A DNA stretch of 64,000 bases from Leptospira paudalimensis (GCF_026151345.1 NZ_JAMQPR010000001.1:3482676-3546675); one strand, 5' to 3'; numbered from the stretch's first letter, positions 26,933 to 38,091 are shown. Notes: generated by a model not told the origin, from the letters alone. Made by a program: numbers and translations.

Positions 26933-28490
26933 TCACTGTTCCTTGTAGATATCCATTAAATTCTCTAATTTTATTTACATCTAAAAACTTCTTTGCCTGT
27001 GAAGGTTTGACCATCAAAGTTTTCGGATAAGAATAATTTGTTTTTAACAAGTTAGTTTCTGCTGGGACATTTTTAATCCCCCAAGTTGATAATGGGTCCA
27101 ATACAAAGGTAGTTTGGATTAGGTATTCCTTTCCCTTAGATACTTGCACATCATAAGGTAGTTGGATCCAAATGGCTTCTCCTTTTGACTCAACAAGTAC
27201 CGTTTGGAACCTATCCTTTTCTAACAACTCAGAGTTAGATTCCGTTCTTAATATGGATTCTAAATCAGTTTTAATTTCTTCCTTTTCCAATACTCTTTTA
27301 TCACTGATTTTTTCATACGCCATATAAAGATTATAAGGTGAAACTACATCCACGGCAGCTCTTACGAGGGAAGCATCGTATTTTTTGATATTGTTTTGAT
27401 TCCATTGGAATGGGAATTGTAACTCTTCTTGCGATGAATATACATTAAATTGATTTAAGTATAAGTATTCATATCCATCTTGTGTTCCAATTTTTTGGTA
27501 GTCTGTAATGCCAACAACTCTGGAATTACTTGCTTTCCCTATCCTTTGTAATTCACGAATAGTAGAAAGATCTGAATGATTTGGAATTAAAATGATTGGT
27601 TCGATTTCCATATGACGAAGATCATTGAGTGCCATAATGATAGAACCCGATTTGTCTTTTACACTCGAGGAAAGTAAAAGGAACAATTTTCTAGATTCCT
27701 TCTTACCAGTGGAAAACTTACCTTTCAAACTTTGTAATGCTCCTAAAACTGATTCAGATTGGTTTGAACCTTGCCACCCAGTTTCTTCCATTATTTTTTT
27801 AATTTCAGCATGTTCTTTGGTAGGAGGTATAGTGAGGGTTTTGTCTTTTTTCACTAATGTAACACCCAAGTACAAACCATCTTGGTCATACATCGAGTTC
27901 AAACTTTTGACTATGTCTTTTTTATAATAAGCATAAGAAGAATGGACATCGATGAATAAATTGATTTCGTAATAAATTGGATTTTTACTTTTTTTCTCAT
28001 AATAACGCGGAGGTAAAAATCGAAAACTTTTTTCGTTATGTTTTTCATACGCCATTACAAAATTCGAAATTAATTTAGATTGGATGATTTGTTTTGATAA
28101 ATTTTTACAATTGAATATGACCGTTTTGACTAGGATTGGATTTCCAAAGTCAATCTGATCCTGGACAACAAAATGAGAATCCCATTCGTTACAATAGGAA
28201 TTAAAGTCCTGATCTTTCAGATCCGCTTCCTCATTCCATTCGGTTTCATTCAGATAATTTTCTATTAGTTTTGGATCTGTGATTTCAGTAAAAAAATTTC
28301 GTTTTAAATAATGTCGCGAAAGACGGGACAATTCAAAACCAGCCTCTCGTTTTGAGCCGAGAACAGGTGGTACTTCTCCCGAAATATAAGCAGGCAGGAT
28401 AGAAATTTCTTTCGCATAAACATTTTTAGGGAAGAACGCAAAAAAAATAAGCAACGATGCAATAACATGCAAAGATAGGAATCGAGACAT
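26913..28490 (-). CDS. exported protein with possible vWA-like fold
   Basis: The 525-residue protein has a cleavable signal peptide ending near NVYAKE. Around residues 175-330 an INLFIDVHSSY strand, a later LFLLLSSSVKDKSGS strand and alternating helices suggest a von Willebrand A-like fold. This is uncertain, because the metal-binding DxSxS is only partly matched. The rest was not recognised. It overlaps the start of the Fis-type regulator and is divergent from lipL21. It is likely periplasmic or at the outer membrane. Confidence 0.6.
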   Translation of the reverse strand: MSRFLSLHVIASLLIFFAFFPKNVYAKEISILPAYISGEVPPVLGSKREAGFELSRLSRHYLKRNFFTEITDPKLIENYLNETEWNEEADLKDQDFNSYCNEWDSHFVVQDQIDFGNPILVKTVIFNCKNLSKQIIQSKLISNFVMAYEKHNEKSFRFLPPRYYEKKSKNPIYYEINLFIDVHSSYAYYKKDIVKSLNSMYDQDGLYLGVTLVKKDKTLTIPPTKEHAEIKKIMEETGWQGSNQSESVLGALQSLKGKFSTGKKESRKLFLLLSSSVKDKSGSIIMALNDLRHMEIEPIILIPNHSDLSTIRELQRIGKASNSRVVGITDYQKIGTQDGYEYLYLNQFNVYSSQEELQFPFQWNQNNIKKYDASLVRAAVDVVSPYNLYMAYEKISDKRVLEKEEIKTDLESILRTESNSELLEKDRFQTVLVESKGEAIWIQLPYDVQVSKGKEYLIQTTFVLDPLSTWGIKNVPAETNLLKTNYSYPKTLMVKPSQAKKFLDVNKIREFNGYLQGTVSVIKKR

Positions 28491-28566
28491 AAAATTAGAA
28501 TTGGTCTATTGTGAGAAAATGTAAATCTTTATCCTACAAGTGAGATTCGTTTTCTTTGATAAAAGA

Positions 28567-28594
28567 TTGACAAGTGTTATGAATCAGATCAAAT
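28567..28594 (+). promoter_or_regulatory. lipL21 promoter
   Basis: A perfect -35 TTGACA (28567-28572) is separated by 16 bp from TCAAAT (28589-28594), a 4/6 match to TATAAT. The expected start near 28601 leaves a short leader that holds AAAGGAG (28603-28609), 10 nt before the ATG. The strong -35 and Shine-Dalgarno fit the known high abundance of LipL21. Confidence 0.65.
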
Positions 28595-28619
28595 TCTTCG
28601 GAAAAGGAGTAGATTCTTT

Positions 28620-29201
28620 ATGAAGAAATCACTTATCGTATGTGCCTCTCTAATCGCATTTGTTGTATCTTGCGGATCCAATGATGGAGGCAGAAGAGAC
28701 GCTACGACCGTAGGTAAAAATGGTTGGATTTTTGAAGGTTGGGCTTGTGCCCCAGACGCGGCGGCTGCAAAACGTGGTCAAAGCCCTGCTGAGTACTGCA
28801 AAGGAAAAGAAAAAGAGTTCGATTATCTTTACATGAAATTTTCTGCACGTGCATCTGACAAAGCAATCAAAGCTAATTCAGTAGCGATGAAACAATCCAC
28901 TTGCCGTGAAGCAGCTCGTTTACAAGTTGCTGGTGATGGTTTGAAAAAAATCTTAGGTGAATACTTAGAACAAGCTTCTGGTGTGTCCGATGGTCAATCT
29001 ACTGGTTCTGTAATCGTATCTGAATCAAAAGGTATTATCAAAGGTGTTGGAGTTTATGACTGCTGCTCTCTAAACAATGAAACAGGAATCTGCGCAAACG
29101 TAGGTGAGCCTGAGACTTGGGAAGAATGTCAGTGTGTTGGTTACCTCAGATATGCAGGTGGACAAAAAGCTCTCGAAGCAAAAGCAACTGCTGCTCAGTA
29201 A
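28620..29201 (+). CDS. lipL21: LipL21 family outer-membrane lipoprotein
   Basis: The signal peptide ends in lipobox AFVVSC. Mature motifs NGWIFEGWACAPDA, YLYMKFSARASDKAI, KQSTCREAARLQVAGDG and VYDCCSLN match LipL21 as I recall it from L. interrogans. There it is an abundant outer-membrane lipoprotein reported to bind peptidoglycan. Seven further Cys in the mature part suggest disulfides. Its location near dnaA agrees with the L. interrogans gene order I remember. It has its own promoter and terminator. Confidence 0.9.
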   Translation: MKKSLIVCASLIAFVVSCGSNDGGRRDATTVGKNGWIFEGWACAPDAAAAKRGQSPAEYCKGKEKEFDYLYMKFSARASDKAIKANSVAMKQSTCREAARLQVAGDGLKKILGEYLEQASGVSDGQSTGSVIVSESKGIIKGVGVYDCCSLNNETGICANVGEPETWEECQCVGYLRYAGGQKALEAKATAAQ

Positions 29202-29224
29202 TCTGACAATAGCGCTTTGTTACG

Positions 29225-29254
29225 AAAAAGCCTCCCTTAAAGGAGGCTTTTTTT
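29225..29254 (+). terminator. intrinsic terminator of lipL21
   Basis: AAAAAGCCTCC (29225-29235) pairs with GGAGGCTTTTT (29242-29252) across a 6-nt loop and is followed by T residues on the plus strand. It lies 23 bp past the stop. Confidence 0.9.
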
Positions 29255-29331
29255 ATGCTCTGATCACCTGATCAATATTGATTCTTTCGAAAAGAGACTA
29301 GATAAACTAGCCGATAGAAAAAGTTTCTATT

Positions 29332-29715
29332 TTACTTTTTCACTTTTGGATCGAAGTAATGTTTATGTATAAACTCTTGTACTACCTTGTGTTCTGAAGC
29401 TGCAAGTGGTTTAAAGATGACTGATGTTGTTTTCCCTGCGGTTCTATGAACAGTACCTAAAATTTCTAATGGGTTTTGGTTGAGTGAAAATTGAATTTTG
29501 ACTTGGTCACCTTCATAAAAGATTGCTGTTGTTTGGAAAGCAAGTCCACCTGTTCCCAAATCAGAAAGGTGTCCAGACACTGGGCCCGACTTTGTTTTTA
29601 CTAACTCAACGGTACATGGAACATCTAGTTTCACTCGAGCATCTTTTCTTTTTTGTTTTGCTCCGCCATATTTACTATAACTATCGGAGAATATCGATTG
29701 TTTTGAATCTGCCAT
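29332..29715 (-). CDS. PilZ domain protein
   Basis: PilZ domains bind cyclic di-GMP. The first motif RKDAR and the second DLGTGG (normal form DxSxxG) are present, with Gly-Thr replacing the usual Ser; the remaining beta-barrel (VKIQFSL, ILGTVHRTAGKTTSVIF) fits. The start is the ATG at 29715, with AAGGA 8 nt upstream; the TTG at 29733 would overlap dusB. At 127 residues it is a single-domain protein. It follows dusB with a 12-nt overlap and is probably in its transcript. Confidence 0.82.
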   Translation of the reverse strand: MADSKQSIFSDSYSKYGGAKQKRKDARVKLDVPCTVELVKTKSGPVSGHLSDLGTGGLAFQTTAIFYEGDQVKIQFSLNQNPLEILGTVHRTAGKTTSVIFKPLAASEHKVVQEFIHKHYFDPKVKK

Positions 29716-29725
29716 TTCAGGTTCC

Positions 29726-30739
29726 TTATACAAGACTTACAAACGTTTCACAGTTTATATTCTCGTTTTTGTTTTCGCTTGTTTCCAAAATTTTAGAATC
29801 CATTTGAACGGATTCTAATCTATCTTTAAATTCATCCACAGAAGTAACTGACAGCAGTTCTCTTTTTGTATCTTCCGGGAATTCTGTATTTTCTATATAT
29901 TTTATAAAATGTTTTCTAAATAAAATTAACGCATAATCTTCATTTGATGGATAAAAGTCCAACATCAAATCGAGGTGTTCAAGGATCACTGATTGAATTT
30001 CGATCCATGGAACCAATAGTTTTGGAAGATTGCCAAAAACCCAAGGATTACCAATTGCCTTTCTACCGATGAGAACCAAATCCACACCAAATTGTTTCTT
30101 TTTTTCAATCGCTTCCGCATACGTTTTCACATCACCATTCCCATAAATTGGTACTTTGGCACGTGATTTGATTTCACCAATTGCATTCCAATCTGCAAAA
30201 CCAGTATATGCCATGGCCTTTGTCCTTCCATGTACAGAGATTGCAGAAACTCCAGAACCTTCTAATACTTTGACTGTTTCTAGATAATTTAAAGAATTAG
30301 AATCCCATCCCAATCGAATTTTAGCAGTCACAGGAAGACCGGTTCTATTTCGAATCCCTTCGATCATAGCACCCGCCAAACGAACATTTTTTAAAAGACC
30401 TGCACCAGATCCATTATGAGATACTTTCGCCACAGAACATCCCATGTTCAAATCGATGATATCCGGTTTTCGTTCTGCTGCAATTTCAGAAGCATTTACA
30501 ACTGTATCTAAATCAGAACCAAAAATTTGGAAAACAAGTGGCCTTTCCATTTCTTGGTATCGAAACATATCCAAAGACTTTACATTTCCGATTTTAATTT
30601 GTTCTGTTGATACAAACTCGGTATAAGAAAATGCAGAACCAAACCTTCTTGTAATTTGGCGGTAAGGGCTATCGGAAATGCCAGCCATTGGTGATAAAGC
30701 TACATCACCTTTGATAGTTACATTTCCAATCCTTACCAT
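29726..30739 (-). CDS. dusB: tRNA-dihydrouridine synthase
   Basis: This FMN enzyme reduces uridines in the D-loop of tRNA. The N-terminus LSPMAGISDSPYR is the Dus signature, and the catalytic Cys101 is in DLNMGCSVAKV. The FMN-binding TIM barrel continues with SVHGRTKAMAYTG and IYGNGDVKTY. The 337-residue length and motifs favour DusB. It lies 15 nt downstream of gyrA on the same strand. Confidence 0.9.
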   Translation of the reverse strand: MVRIGNVTIKGDVALSPMAGISDSPYRQITRRFGSAFSYTEFVSTEQIKIGNVKSLDMFRYQEMERPLVFQIFGSDLDTVVNASEIAAERKPDIIDLNMGCSVAKVSHNGSGAGLLKNVRLAGAMIEGIRNRTGLPVTAKIRLGWDSNSLNYLETVKVLEGSGVSAISVHGRTKAMAYTGFADWNAIGEIKSRAKVPIYGNGDVKTYAEAIEKKKQFGVDLVLIGRKAIGNPWVFGNLPKLLVPWIEIQSVILEHLDLMLDFYPSNEDYALILFRKHFIKYIENTEFPEDTKRELLSVTSVDEFKDRLESVQMDSKILETSENKNENINCETFVSLV

Positions 30740-30754
30740 ATTACAAATTCCTAA

Positions 30755-33286
30755 TTACGATTCCGCTTGTTCCGAATCCGTTTCTCGAACAACGGCAAAG
30801 TCTTTTACAAAATCTTCATCCTTTGTATTTACAACTTTCACTCCCATAGCAGATCTACCTACCATGGAAATTGTTTTCACTTCGACTCGAATTGCCATAC
30901 CCGATTGTGTGATCACAAGTAATTCATCTTCTTCTTTCACGGAAGAGATACCAACAGCTCTTCCATTTTTTTCGCCAATTTTGAGGTAAGTCATACCTTT
31001 TCCACCGCGACCTTTGGTAGAAAATTCTTCAAAGTCAGTGCGTTTACCAAATCCATTTTCTGAAATACAGAATAAATGAGTATTAGGTTCTACCTTTGTA
31101 ATCCCTGCAATGGCATCATCCTCTTCCAACTTCATAGCTGTGACACCAGATGCAGTTCGACCTTGGGAGCGGAGTTCATTTAAATTCATTCGAATTGCGA
31201 GCCCATTTTTACTACCAATAAACACATCGTAGTTGTTTGGATTGGCAATCACATCAATGAGTTCGTCACCATCTCGAAGTCCAATAGCAATGATTCCTGA
31301 TTTTTTGGTATTTGTAAATTCATCCAATTGAATTTTTTTCACAAATCCTTCTTTGGTGACCATAAGAAGATACGAGTCATCAAAGTTTCTGAAGGTAAAT
31401 AACGAAGTGATCGTTTCATCATCATTGAGGTTGATCACAGCCTTTAATGATTTTCCACGTGCTTCTTTTGAACCGATCGGCAATTCATAAACTTTGAGTA
31501 AGAAGGCTCTTCCCTTATTGGAAAATAACATCAAGTTATCATGAGTCATCGCACTACTTAGTTTTTTAACAAAGTCTTCTCTTTTAGTTGAGATTCCTTG
31601 TACTCCCTTTCCACCACGTTTTTGACGGCGGAAGGTATCCATTGGAAGGCGTTTGATGAACATATCTTCAGAAAGTTGGACAACCACTTCTTCATCTGCA
31701 ATCAAATCTTCTGCATTAAATGTAGAAGATTCCAAAGACTCTAAACTGATTTCTGTAGAGCGCGTATTCCCAAAGGATTGAGATACTTTTCCAAGTTCAT
31801 CACATATGATTGATTTTACTCGTTCTGGTTTTGCCAAAATGTCTTCTAGATCTGCAATGAGGAGTCTCACTTGTTCTAATTCATCAATGATTTTTTGAAC
31901 TTCTAATGATGTTAGTCTTTGCAGACGCATCTCTAAAATCGCATCCGCTTGTAATTCAGATAAAGCAAACGTAGACATGAGGGAACTTTGTGCTTCTTTT
32001 ACATCCTTTGAAGCACGAATGATACGGATTACTTCATCTATATTCTCTAAAGCAATCCTGAGTCCTTCTAAGATGTGAGCTCTTTTTTGTGCTTTATCTA
32101 AATCAAATTCAGTTCGTCTAACAACAACTTCACGCCTGTGCTCTGCATATGATTTTAGAATTTCTTTTAAGGAGAAAATTTTGGGACGATTGTCCAAAAT
32201 CGCAAGCATCGTGATTCCATAACTTACTTGTAGTTGTGTTAACTTGAACAATTGGTTTAGGATTACTTGTGCGTTTGCGTCTTTTTTAACATGTATTTCT
32301 ACACGAATCCCCTTTCGATCAGAAAGGTCTAAAATTTCAGAAATCCCTTCGATCAGTTTTTCATTCACTAGATCACCGATTTTTTCAAGAAGGTTCTTCT
32401 TATTTACCTGATAAGGAATTTCATGAATGACGATGATTTCGCGTCCTTTGTTATTTTCAATGATCTCCACTTTGGAGCGAATTCGAATCGACCCTTTTCC
32501 TGTCGCATAGGCTTGGTACAAACCTTCTCCACCGATGATGATACCACCTGTAGGGAAATCAGGGCCCGGTAAAATCTTCATGAGCTCAGGTAGAGTGATA
32601 TCCGGATTTTGAATCATCGCAATAACTGCGTTGACCGCTTCTTTCAGGTTATGTGGTGGGATATTGGTTGCCATCCCCACAGCAATCCCTGTTGAGCCAT
32701 TGACTAAAATATTAGGAAAGTTTGCTGGTAATACGTCTGGTTGTTGTCTCGTATCATCGAAGTTAGGTGAAAAACTAACTGTATTTTTTTCGATATCTTT
32801 GAGTAATTCTTCCGCAAGTTTTGTGAGTCGTGCTTCAGTATAACGATAAGCCGCCGCATTGTCCCCATCGACAGATCCAAAGTTACCTTGACCATCAATC
32901 AATGTTTCTCGCATGGAGAATGTTTGTGCCATACGGACCATGGTTTCATAAACAGCGGAGTCACCATGTGGGTGATAGTTACCAATCACTTCCCCGACAA
33001 TTTTTGCAGATTTTACATAAGGTCTATCGGAACGCCATGCCCTTTCATTCATCGCATGAAGGACACGTCTATGTACTGGTTTCAAACCATCACGTACATC
33101 TGGTAAAGCTCGACCTACGATAACACTCATCGCATAATCAAGGTAAGCTTCCTTCATTTGGTCTTCGATTTCAACCGGAATGACCCTGACACCAGCTTTT
33201 AAGGCACCGGCTACGTCTGGTCTACCGGATAAATTGAGTGCTAAGGTTTTGTTTGATTCGTTTTCTTGGCCGTTTTGTTCGGTCAT
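30755..33286 (-). CDS. gyrA: DNA gyrase subunit A
   Basis: GyrA cuts and rejoins DNA to add negative supercoils with GyrB. The active-site tyrosine is Tyr149 in AAAYRYTEARL. A GyrA box QKRGGKG in the C-terminal domain marks it as gyrase and not topoisomerase IV. In the quinolone region YHPHGDSAVYETMV, the E. coli Ser83 position is Ser110 and the Asp87 position is Glu114. The 20-residue polar N-terminal extension is unusual in length. AGGAAA precedes the ATG. It follows gyrB by 19 nt. Confidence 0.97.
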   Translation of the reverse strand: MTEQNGQENESNKTLALNLSGRPDVAGALKAGVRVIPVEIEDQMKEAYLDYAMSVIVGRALPDVRDGLKPVHRRVLHAMNERAWRSDRPYVKSAKIVGEVIGNYHPHGDSAVYETMVRMAQTFSMRETLIDGQGNFGSVDGDNAAAYRYTEARLTKLAEELLKDIEKNTVSFSPNFDDTRQQPDVLPANFPNILVNGSTGIAVGMATNIPPHNLKEAVNAVIAMIQNPDITLPELMKILPGPDFPTGGIIIGGEGLYQAYATGKGSIRIRSKVEIIENNKGREIIVIHEIPYQVNKKNLLEKIGDLVNEKLIEGISEILDLSDRKGIRVEIHVKKDANAQVILNQLFKLTQLQVSYGITMLAILDNRPKIFSLKEILKSYAEHRREVVVRRTEFDLDKAQKRAHILEGLRIALENIDEVIRIIRASKDVKEAQSSLMSTFALSELQADAILEMRLQRLTSLEVQKIIDELEQVRLLIADLEDILAKPERVKSIICDELGKVSQSFGNTRSTEISLESLESSTFNAEDLIADEEVVVQLSEDMFIKRLPMDTFRRQKRGGKGVQGISTKREDFVKKLSSAMTHDNLMLFSNKGRAFLLKVYELPIGSKEARGKSLKAVINLNDDETITSLFTFRNFDDSYLLMVTKEGFVKKIQLDEFTNTKKSGIIAIGLRDGDELIDVIANPNNYDVFIGSKNGLAIRMNLNELRSQGRTASGVTAMKLEEDDAIAGITKVEPNTHLFCISENGFGKRTDFEEFSTKGRGGKGMTYLKIGEKNGRAVGISSVKEEDELLVITQSGMAIRVEVKTISMVGRSAMGVKVVNTKDEDFVKDFAVVRETDSEQAES

Positions 33287-33305
33287 TTGATTTTCCTAAT
33301 TCCGA

Positions 33306-35231
<1,926 letters not shown>

Positions 35232-35303
35232 TTAAGATACCCTATAGGAAGTATCCTAGAAACACTCTCGAAGGGCAAGTGAAATCGGGGGGAAACGGAA
35301 GGT

Positions 35304-35627
35304 TTAAGACCTTGGATTTTGGAATTCATTTCCCGTTTTGAATTGGATTTTTTCCAATAAAACTGGGCTTGTGATTCGATTGATTTTTAGTAAAAGTTCC
35401 GATTTTTGGAACTCCAATTCTTGGGAGACCATAGAATGACGACAAACGACTGTCAGTTTTTTTCCATCGATGCCTTTAGGAAAACTCTGTTTTCCAAAAA
35501 CTTCTCCTACAATCTCATTCCATTGTAAGCGAAGTTTTTTGAGGATTTGGTCTTGGAAAACTGTTTCACGATCTAGACCAAGTTTTTCCAGACTTTGAAA
35601 CAGTTCTGAGAGTTCTACTTTTTTCAT
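35304..35627 (-). CDS. dciA: DciA family (DUF721) protein
   Basis: DciA is the ancestral bacterial helicase-loading factor for DnaB in lineages without DnaC/DnaI. The 107-residue protein has the DUF721 pattern: LRLQWNEIVGE near the centre, then GKKLTVVCRHSMVSQEL and LLLKINR. Its place between recF and gyrB is the usual one for dciA. It overlaps the recF stop by ATGA. The helicase-loading role is inferred from the family. Confidence 0.82.
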   Translation of the reverse strand: MKKVELSELFQSLEKLGLDRETVFQDQILKKLRLQWNEIVGEVFGKQSFPKGIDGKKLTVVCRHSMVSQELEFQKSELLLKINRITSPVLLEKIQFKTGNEFQNPRS

Positions 35628-36727
35628 TTTTCAGTGAGTTCCTTCACTTTCCCAGATTCAATTTGGTATATTTCTTTATCAACTGTTAGGTTTCCGACAT
35701 ACTCATTGATTCCTTCTAAATCCGTGGTTGTAAAAAATGCCTGACCACATTCTGAAATTAGATTCACAAAGTATTCCCTTCTTTTTACATCCAGTTCCCT
35801 GATGATATCATCAATGAGAAGAACGGGTGCTTCACCAGTTGTATCACGAATCATTTGGAAACAGGCTGTTTTTAAAGCAATGACCGCACTTCGTTTTTGC
35901 CCTTGGGATCCAAAACCACTTAAGTCTTTGTCATCAAATCCTATTGGTAAAGTGTCACGGTGGTTTCCACAACTTGTGTATCCTATTGCTTTGTCTTTTC
36001 GTAAGTTATCGAATAGTTTTTGTCTATGTTCTTCCTTCGAAGATACATTTGGTTTATAGGTAAGATAAAATGGATCTTTTCCGGAACTGAGTTGTAAAAG
36101 ATTTTGGTGGAAGTACCCTGCTAAAGTTTCAATGGTTTTTGTTCGTATCTCACGAATTTCTGCATCATGCTCAATGATCGGTTCATCCCAAATACCAATT
36201 TCACGATCACTTGCATTTTCTCTTTTTAAAGCAGCATTTCGTTGTTTTACCAATCGATCATATTCAATGAGTTGTTTTAAATAGTAACGGTTTGTAGAAG
36301 AAATGAATGCATCTAAAAATCGGCGCCTTTCCACATTCCCATCTTCAATGATGAGGATATCAGGTGGGCTCATCACAATCGAACGAAAGTATCCTACATA
36401 GTCGGAAATTTTTTTAAACTCTTCCCCATTCACTTTTAGTTTTTTTCGTTTTGTATAGGAGTGTTCAATCCCATATTCAAAAAGAAAATCATTCCCTTCT
36501 GATTCAAATTCAGCTCGGATAAAAGTGTCAGTGGTATCCCAACGTAAAAGTTGGTTTTGATCTGATTCACGAAAACTTTTTAAGTAAGATAAAAGGGAGA
36601 TCGATTCTAGTAAGTTTGTTTTGCCTTCTCCATTGTTTCCAATGAAAAAGACAAGACGTGATTTGAATGTGAGTTGTGTTTCTTCGTGGTTACGAAAATT
36701 CTTAATGTAGATTTTCTTAAGAAACAT
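35624..36727 (-). CDS. recF: DNA replication and repair protein RecF
   Basis: RecF is an SMC-like ATPase that, with RecOR, loads RecA at gaps. P-loop GNNGEGKTNLLE is near residue 31; the ABC signature is FGSQGQKRSAVIALK, and Walker B is APVLLIDDIIRELD. The 367-residue length is normal. Its ATG overlaps the dnaN stop by one base (TAATG), and the 3' end overlaps dciA. Confidence 0.95.
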   Translation of the reverse strand: MFLKKIYIKNFRNHEETQLTFKSRLVFFIGNNGEGKTNLLESISLLSYLKSFRESDQNQLLRWDTTDTFIRAEFESEGNDFLFEYGIEHSYTKRKKLKVNGEEFKKISDYVGYFRSIVMSPPDILIIEDGNVERRRFLDAFISSTNRYYLKQLIEYDRLVKQRNAALKRENASDREIGIWDEPIIEHDAEIREIRTKTIETLAGYFHQNLLQLSSGKDPFYLTYKPNVSSKEEHRQKLFDNLRKDKAIGYTSCGNHRDTLPIGFDDKDLSGFGSQGQKRSAVIALKTACFQMIRDTTGEAPVLLIDDIIRELDVKRREYFVNLISECGQAFFTTTDLEGINEYVGNLTVDKEIYQIESGKVKELTEK

Positions 36728-37845
36728 TAAAGTTTCATTGGCATGATGACAGAAACAAAGTCACTGTCAGAAGGATCCTTAAACAACACAGGTGCACTGG
36801 AAGTTGTGAATTCCAATATGACTTCAGGGTCATCTACTGCTTTTACCACATCACTTAAATAATCCCCTTTAAAGGCAATAGTGATTGCTTCACCATTGTA
36901 TTCAATTGGCATATTGTGATCAAACATCATGGTTCCAGGATTGGAAGAGCTGATGTTTACATTTCCTTTTGTAAAAGCCAAACGAATTTGTTTAGAAGGT
37001 TCTTCTGCAGAGATCAATGCTTGTTTTAAGAAGGTTAAAAAATCAGCTTTTACCACACGAACTGATTCTGTCGTTTGTTTTGGAATCACTTGTTCGTAAT
37101 CAGGGAAGTTTCCATCAATGAGTTTGAATAGAAGTTCTACGTTTCCTGAAGAAACATAAATTTGTTCTTCAACAAAACCAATTTTTGCTGTTTCCTTTCC
37201 TTCCATCATTTTGAGCATTTCGCGAACTGCTTTATGAGGAATGATCACTCCATTTTTGAATGGGAATTGTTTTGGAAATTTACGAACAATTTTAGATAAT
37301 CGTCTACCATCTGTTCCAACCACAATGAGATCCGTGTTATCTGGTTTTAAAAATAATCCATTGAATACAAAACGTGTTTCTTCAATCGCCATTGCATAAG
37401 AAGTCTTTCGAAACATTTCTCGAATGGTTTGGCAAGGGAATTCAACCACACTTGATTCTTCCACTTTTGGAATGGTTTTGATATCTTCTGAATCAATACC
37501 GTTCACTTTGAACTTTGTATCCATTTTTCCAGAAGCATCAGTGATAGTGGTTTCTGAATTTTCAGATTGTTCTGTAGTTGTGAGTAAACTTGTGTCAAAG
37601 TTTAAATTTTTAAAAATACTGGAGAGTTGTTTTGCAGGAAGGGATGCAGTCCCTTTTTCTCCGATAGTGGATGGAACAGAAGTTTTGATTGCGATCTCTA
37701 AATCCGTCGCAGATAAATACACTTCGTTCTCCCCAGTTTGGATTTTTAAATTTGAGAGAGCAGACTTGATCTCTCGGACAGAGATCACTCCATCCACTGA
37801 GTTAATTGCTTTTAGGAATTCTGTAGTATTGACAGTGAATTTCAT
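36727..37845 (-). CDS. dnaN: DNA polymerase III beta subunit (sliding clamp)
   Basis: DnaN forms the ring clamp. Three clamp domains are seen over 372 residues, with MKFTVNTTEFLKAI at the N-terminus, VVGTDGRRLS in the middle and SDSDFVSVIMPMKL at the C-terminus. GAGGAAAA lies directly before the ATG. The gene begins next to the AT-rich origin gap and is translated ahead of recF. Confidence 0.97.
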   Translation of the reverse strand: MKFTVNTTEFLKAINSVDGVISVREIKSALSNLKIQTGENEVYLSATDLEIAIKTSVPSTIGEKGTASLPAKQLSSIFKNLNFDTSLLTTTEQSENSETTITDASGKMDTKFKVNGIDSEDIKTIPKVEESSVVEFPCQTIREMFRKTSYAMAIEETRFVFNGLFLKPDNTDLIVVGTDGRRLSKIVRKFPKQFPFKNGVIIPHKAVREMLKMMEGKETAKIGFVEEQIYVSSGNVELLFKLIDGNFPDYEQVIPKQTTESVRVVKADFLTFLKQALISAEEPSKQIRLAFTKGNVNISSSNPGTMMFDHNMPIEYNGEAITIAFKGDYLSDVVKAVDDPEVILEFTTSSAPVLFKDPSDSDFVSVIMPMKL

Positions 37846-37916
37846 TTTTCCTCTTCTTCTTATTTATATTATATATCTTTATATATATTATGTCGTTTCC
37901 GTTGGTTCTGTCAGTA

Positions 37917-37925
37917 TGTCGATAA
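37917..37925 (-). promoter_or_regulatory. putative DnaA box (TTATCGACA)
   Basis: TGTCGATAA on the plus strand is TTATCGACA on the minus strand, one base from the E. coli consensus TTATCCACA. It adjoins a TATGTC motif and lies 24 bp from the AT-rich tract, on the dnaN side. Confidence 0.55.
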
Positions 37926-38047
37926 AGCCTGGAAAGTTCAATTTTTATTGAATTATGTCAGTTTTTTTCTATTTGGCAAGTGTGAATATTTATGTCCCTT
38001 TGAACAGTTTAGCAGACAAAGTTGGAACCATAAGTCCTAACTATGTC

Positions 38048-38067
38048 CTATCGACAGTTTATCGACA
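38048..38067 (+). promoter_or_regulatory. tandem putative DnaA boxes
   Basis: CTATCGACA (38048-38056) and TTATCGACA (38059-38067) repeat with 11-bp start spacing, one helical turn, so two DnaA molecules could bind the same face. The spacing sequence is GT and then GA. They lie 25 bp from the dnaA stop. Confidence 0.6.
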
Positions 38068-38091
38068 GACTTTCGCGTTGTTAGTCACAGT

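Larger units (their letters stand above)
37846..38091. other. probable chromosomal origin oriC
   Basis: This 246-bp gap between dnaA and dnaN holds a 33-bp A/T-only-type tract (37861-37893, TATTTATATTATATATC and on), a good unwinding element. It also holds three near-canonical DnaA boxes TTATCGACA/CTATCGACA (one reversed at 37917-37925, two in tandem at 38048-38067) and five copies of TATGTC on the same strand. No ORF lies here. Position between dnaA and dnaN is a common origin site. Assignment is inference from layout and motifs. Confidence 0.65.
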
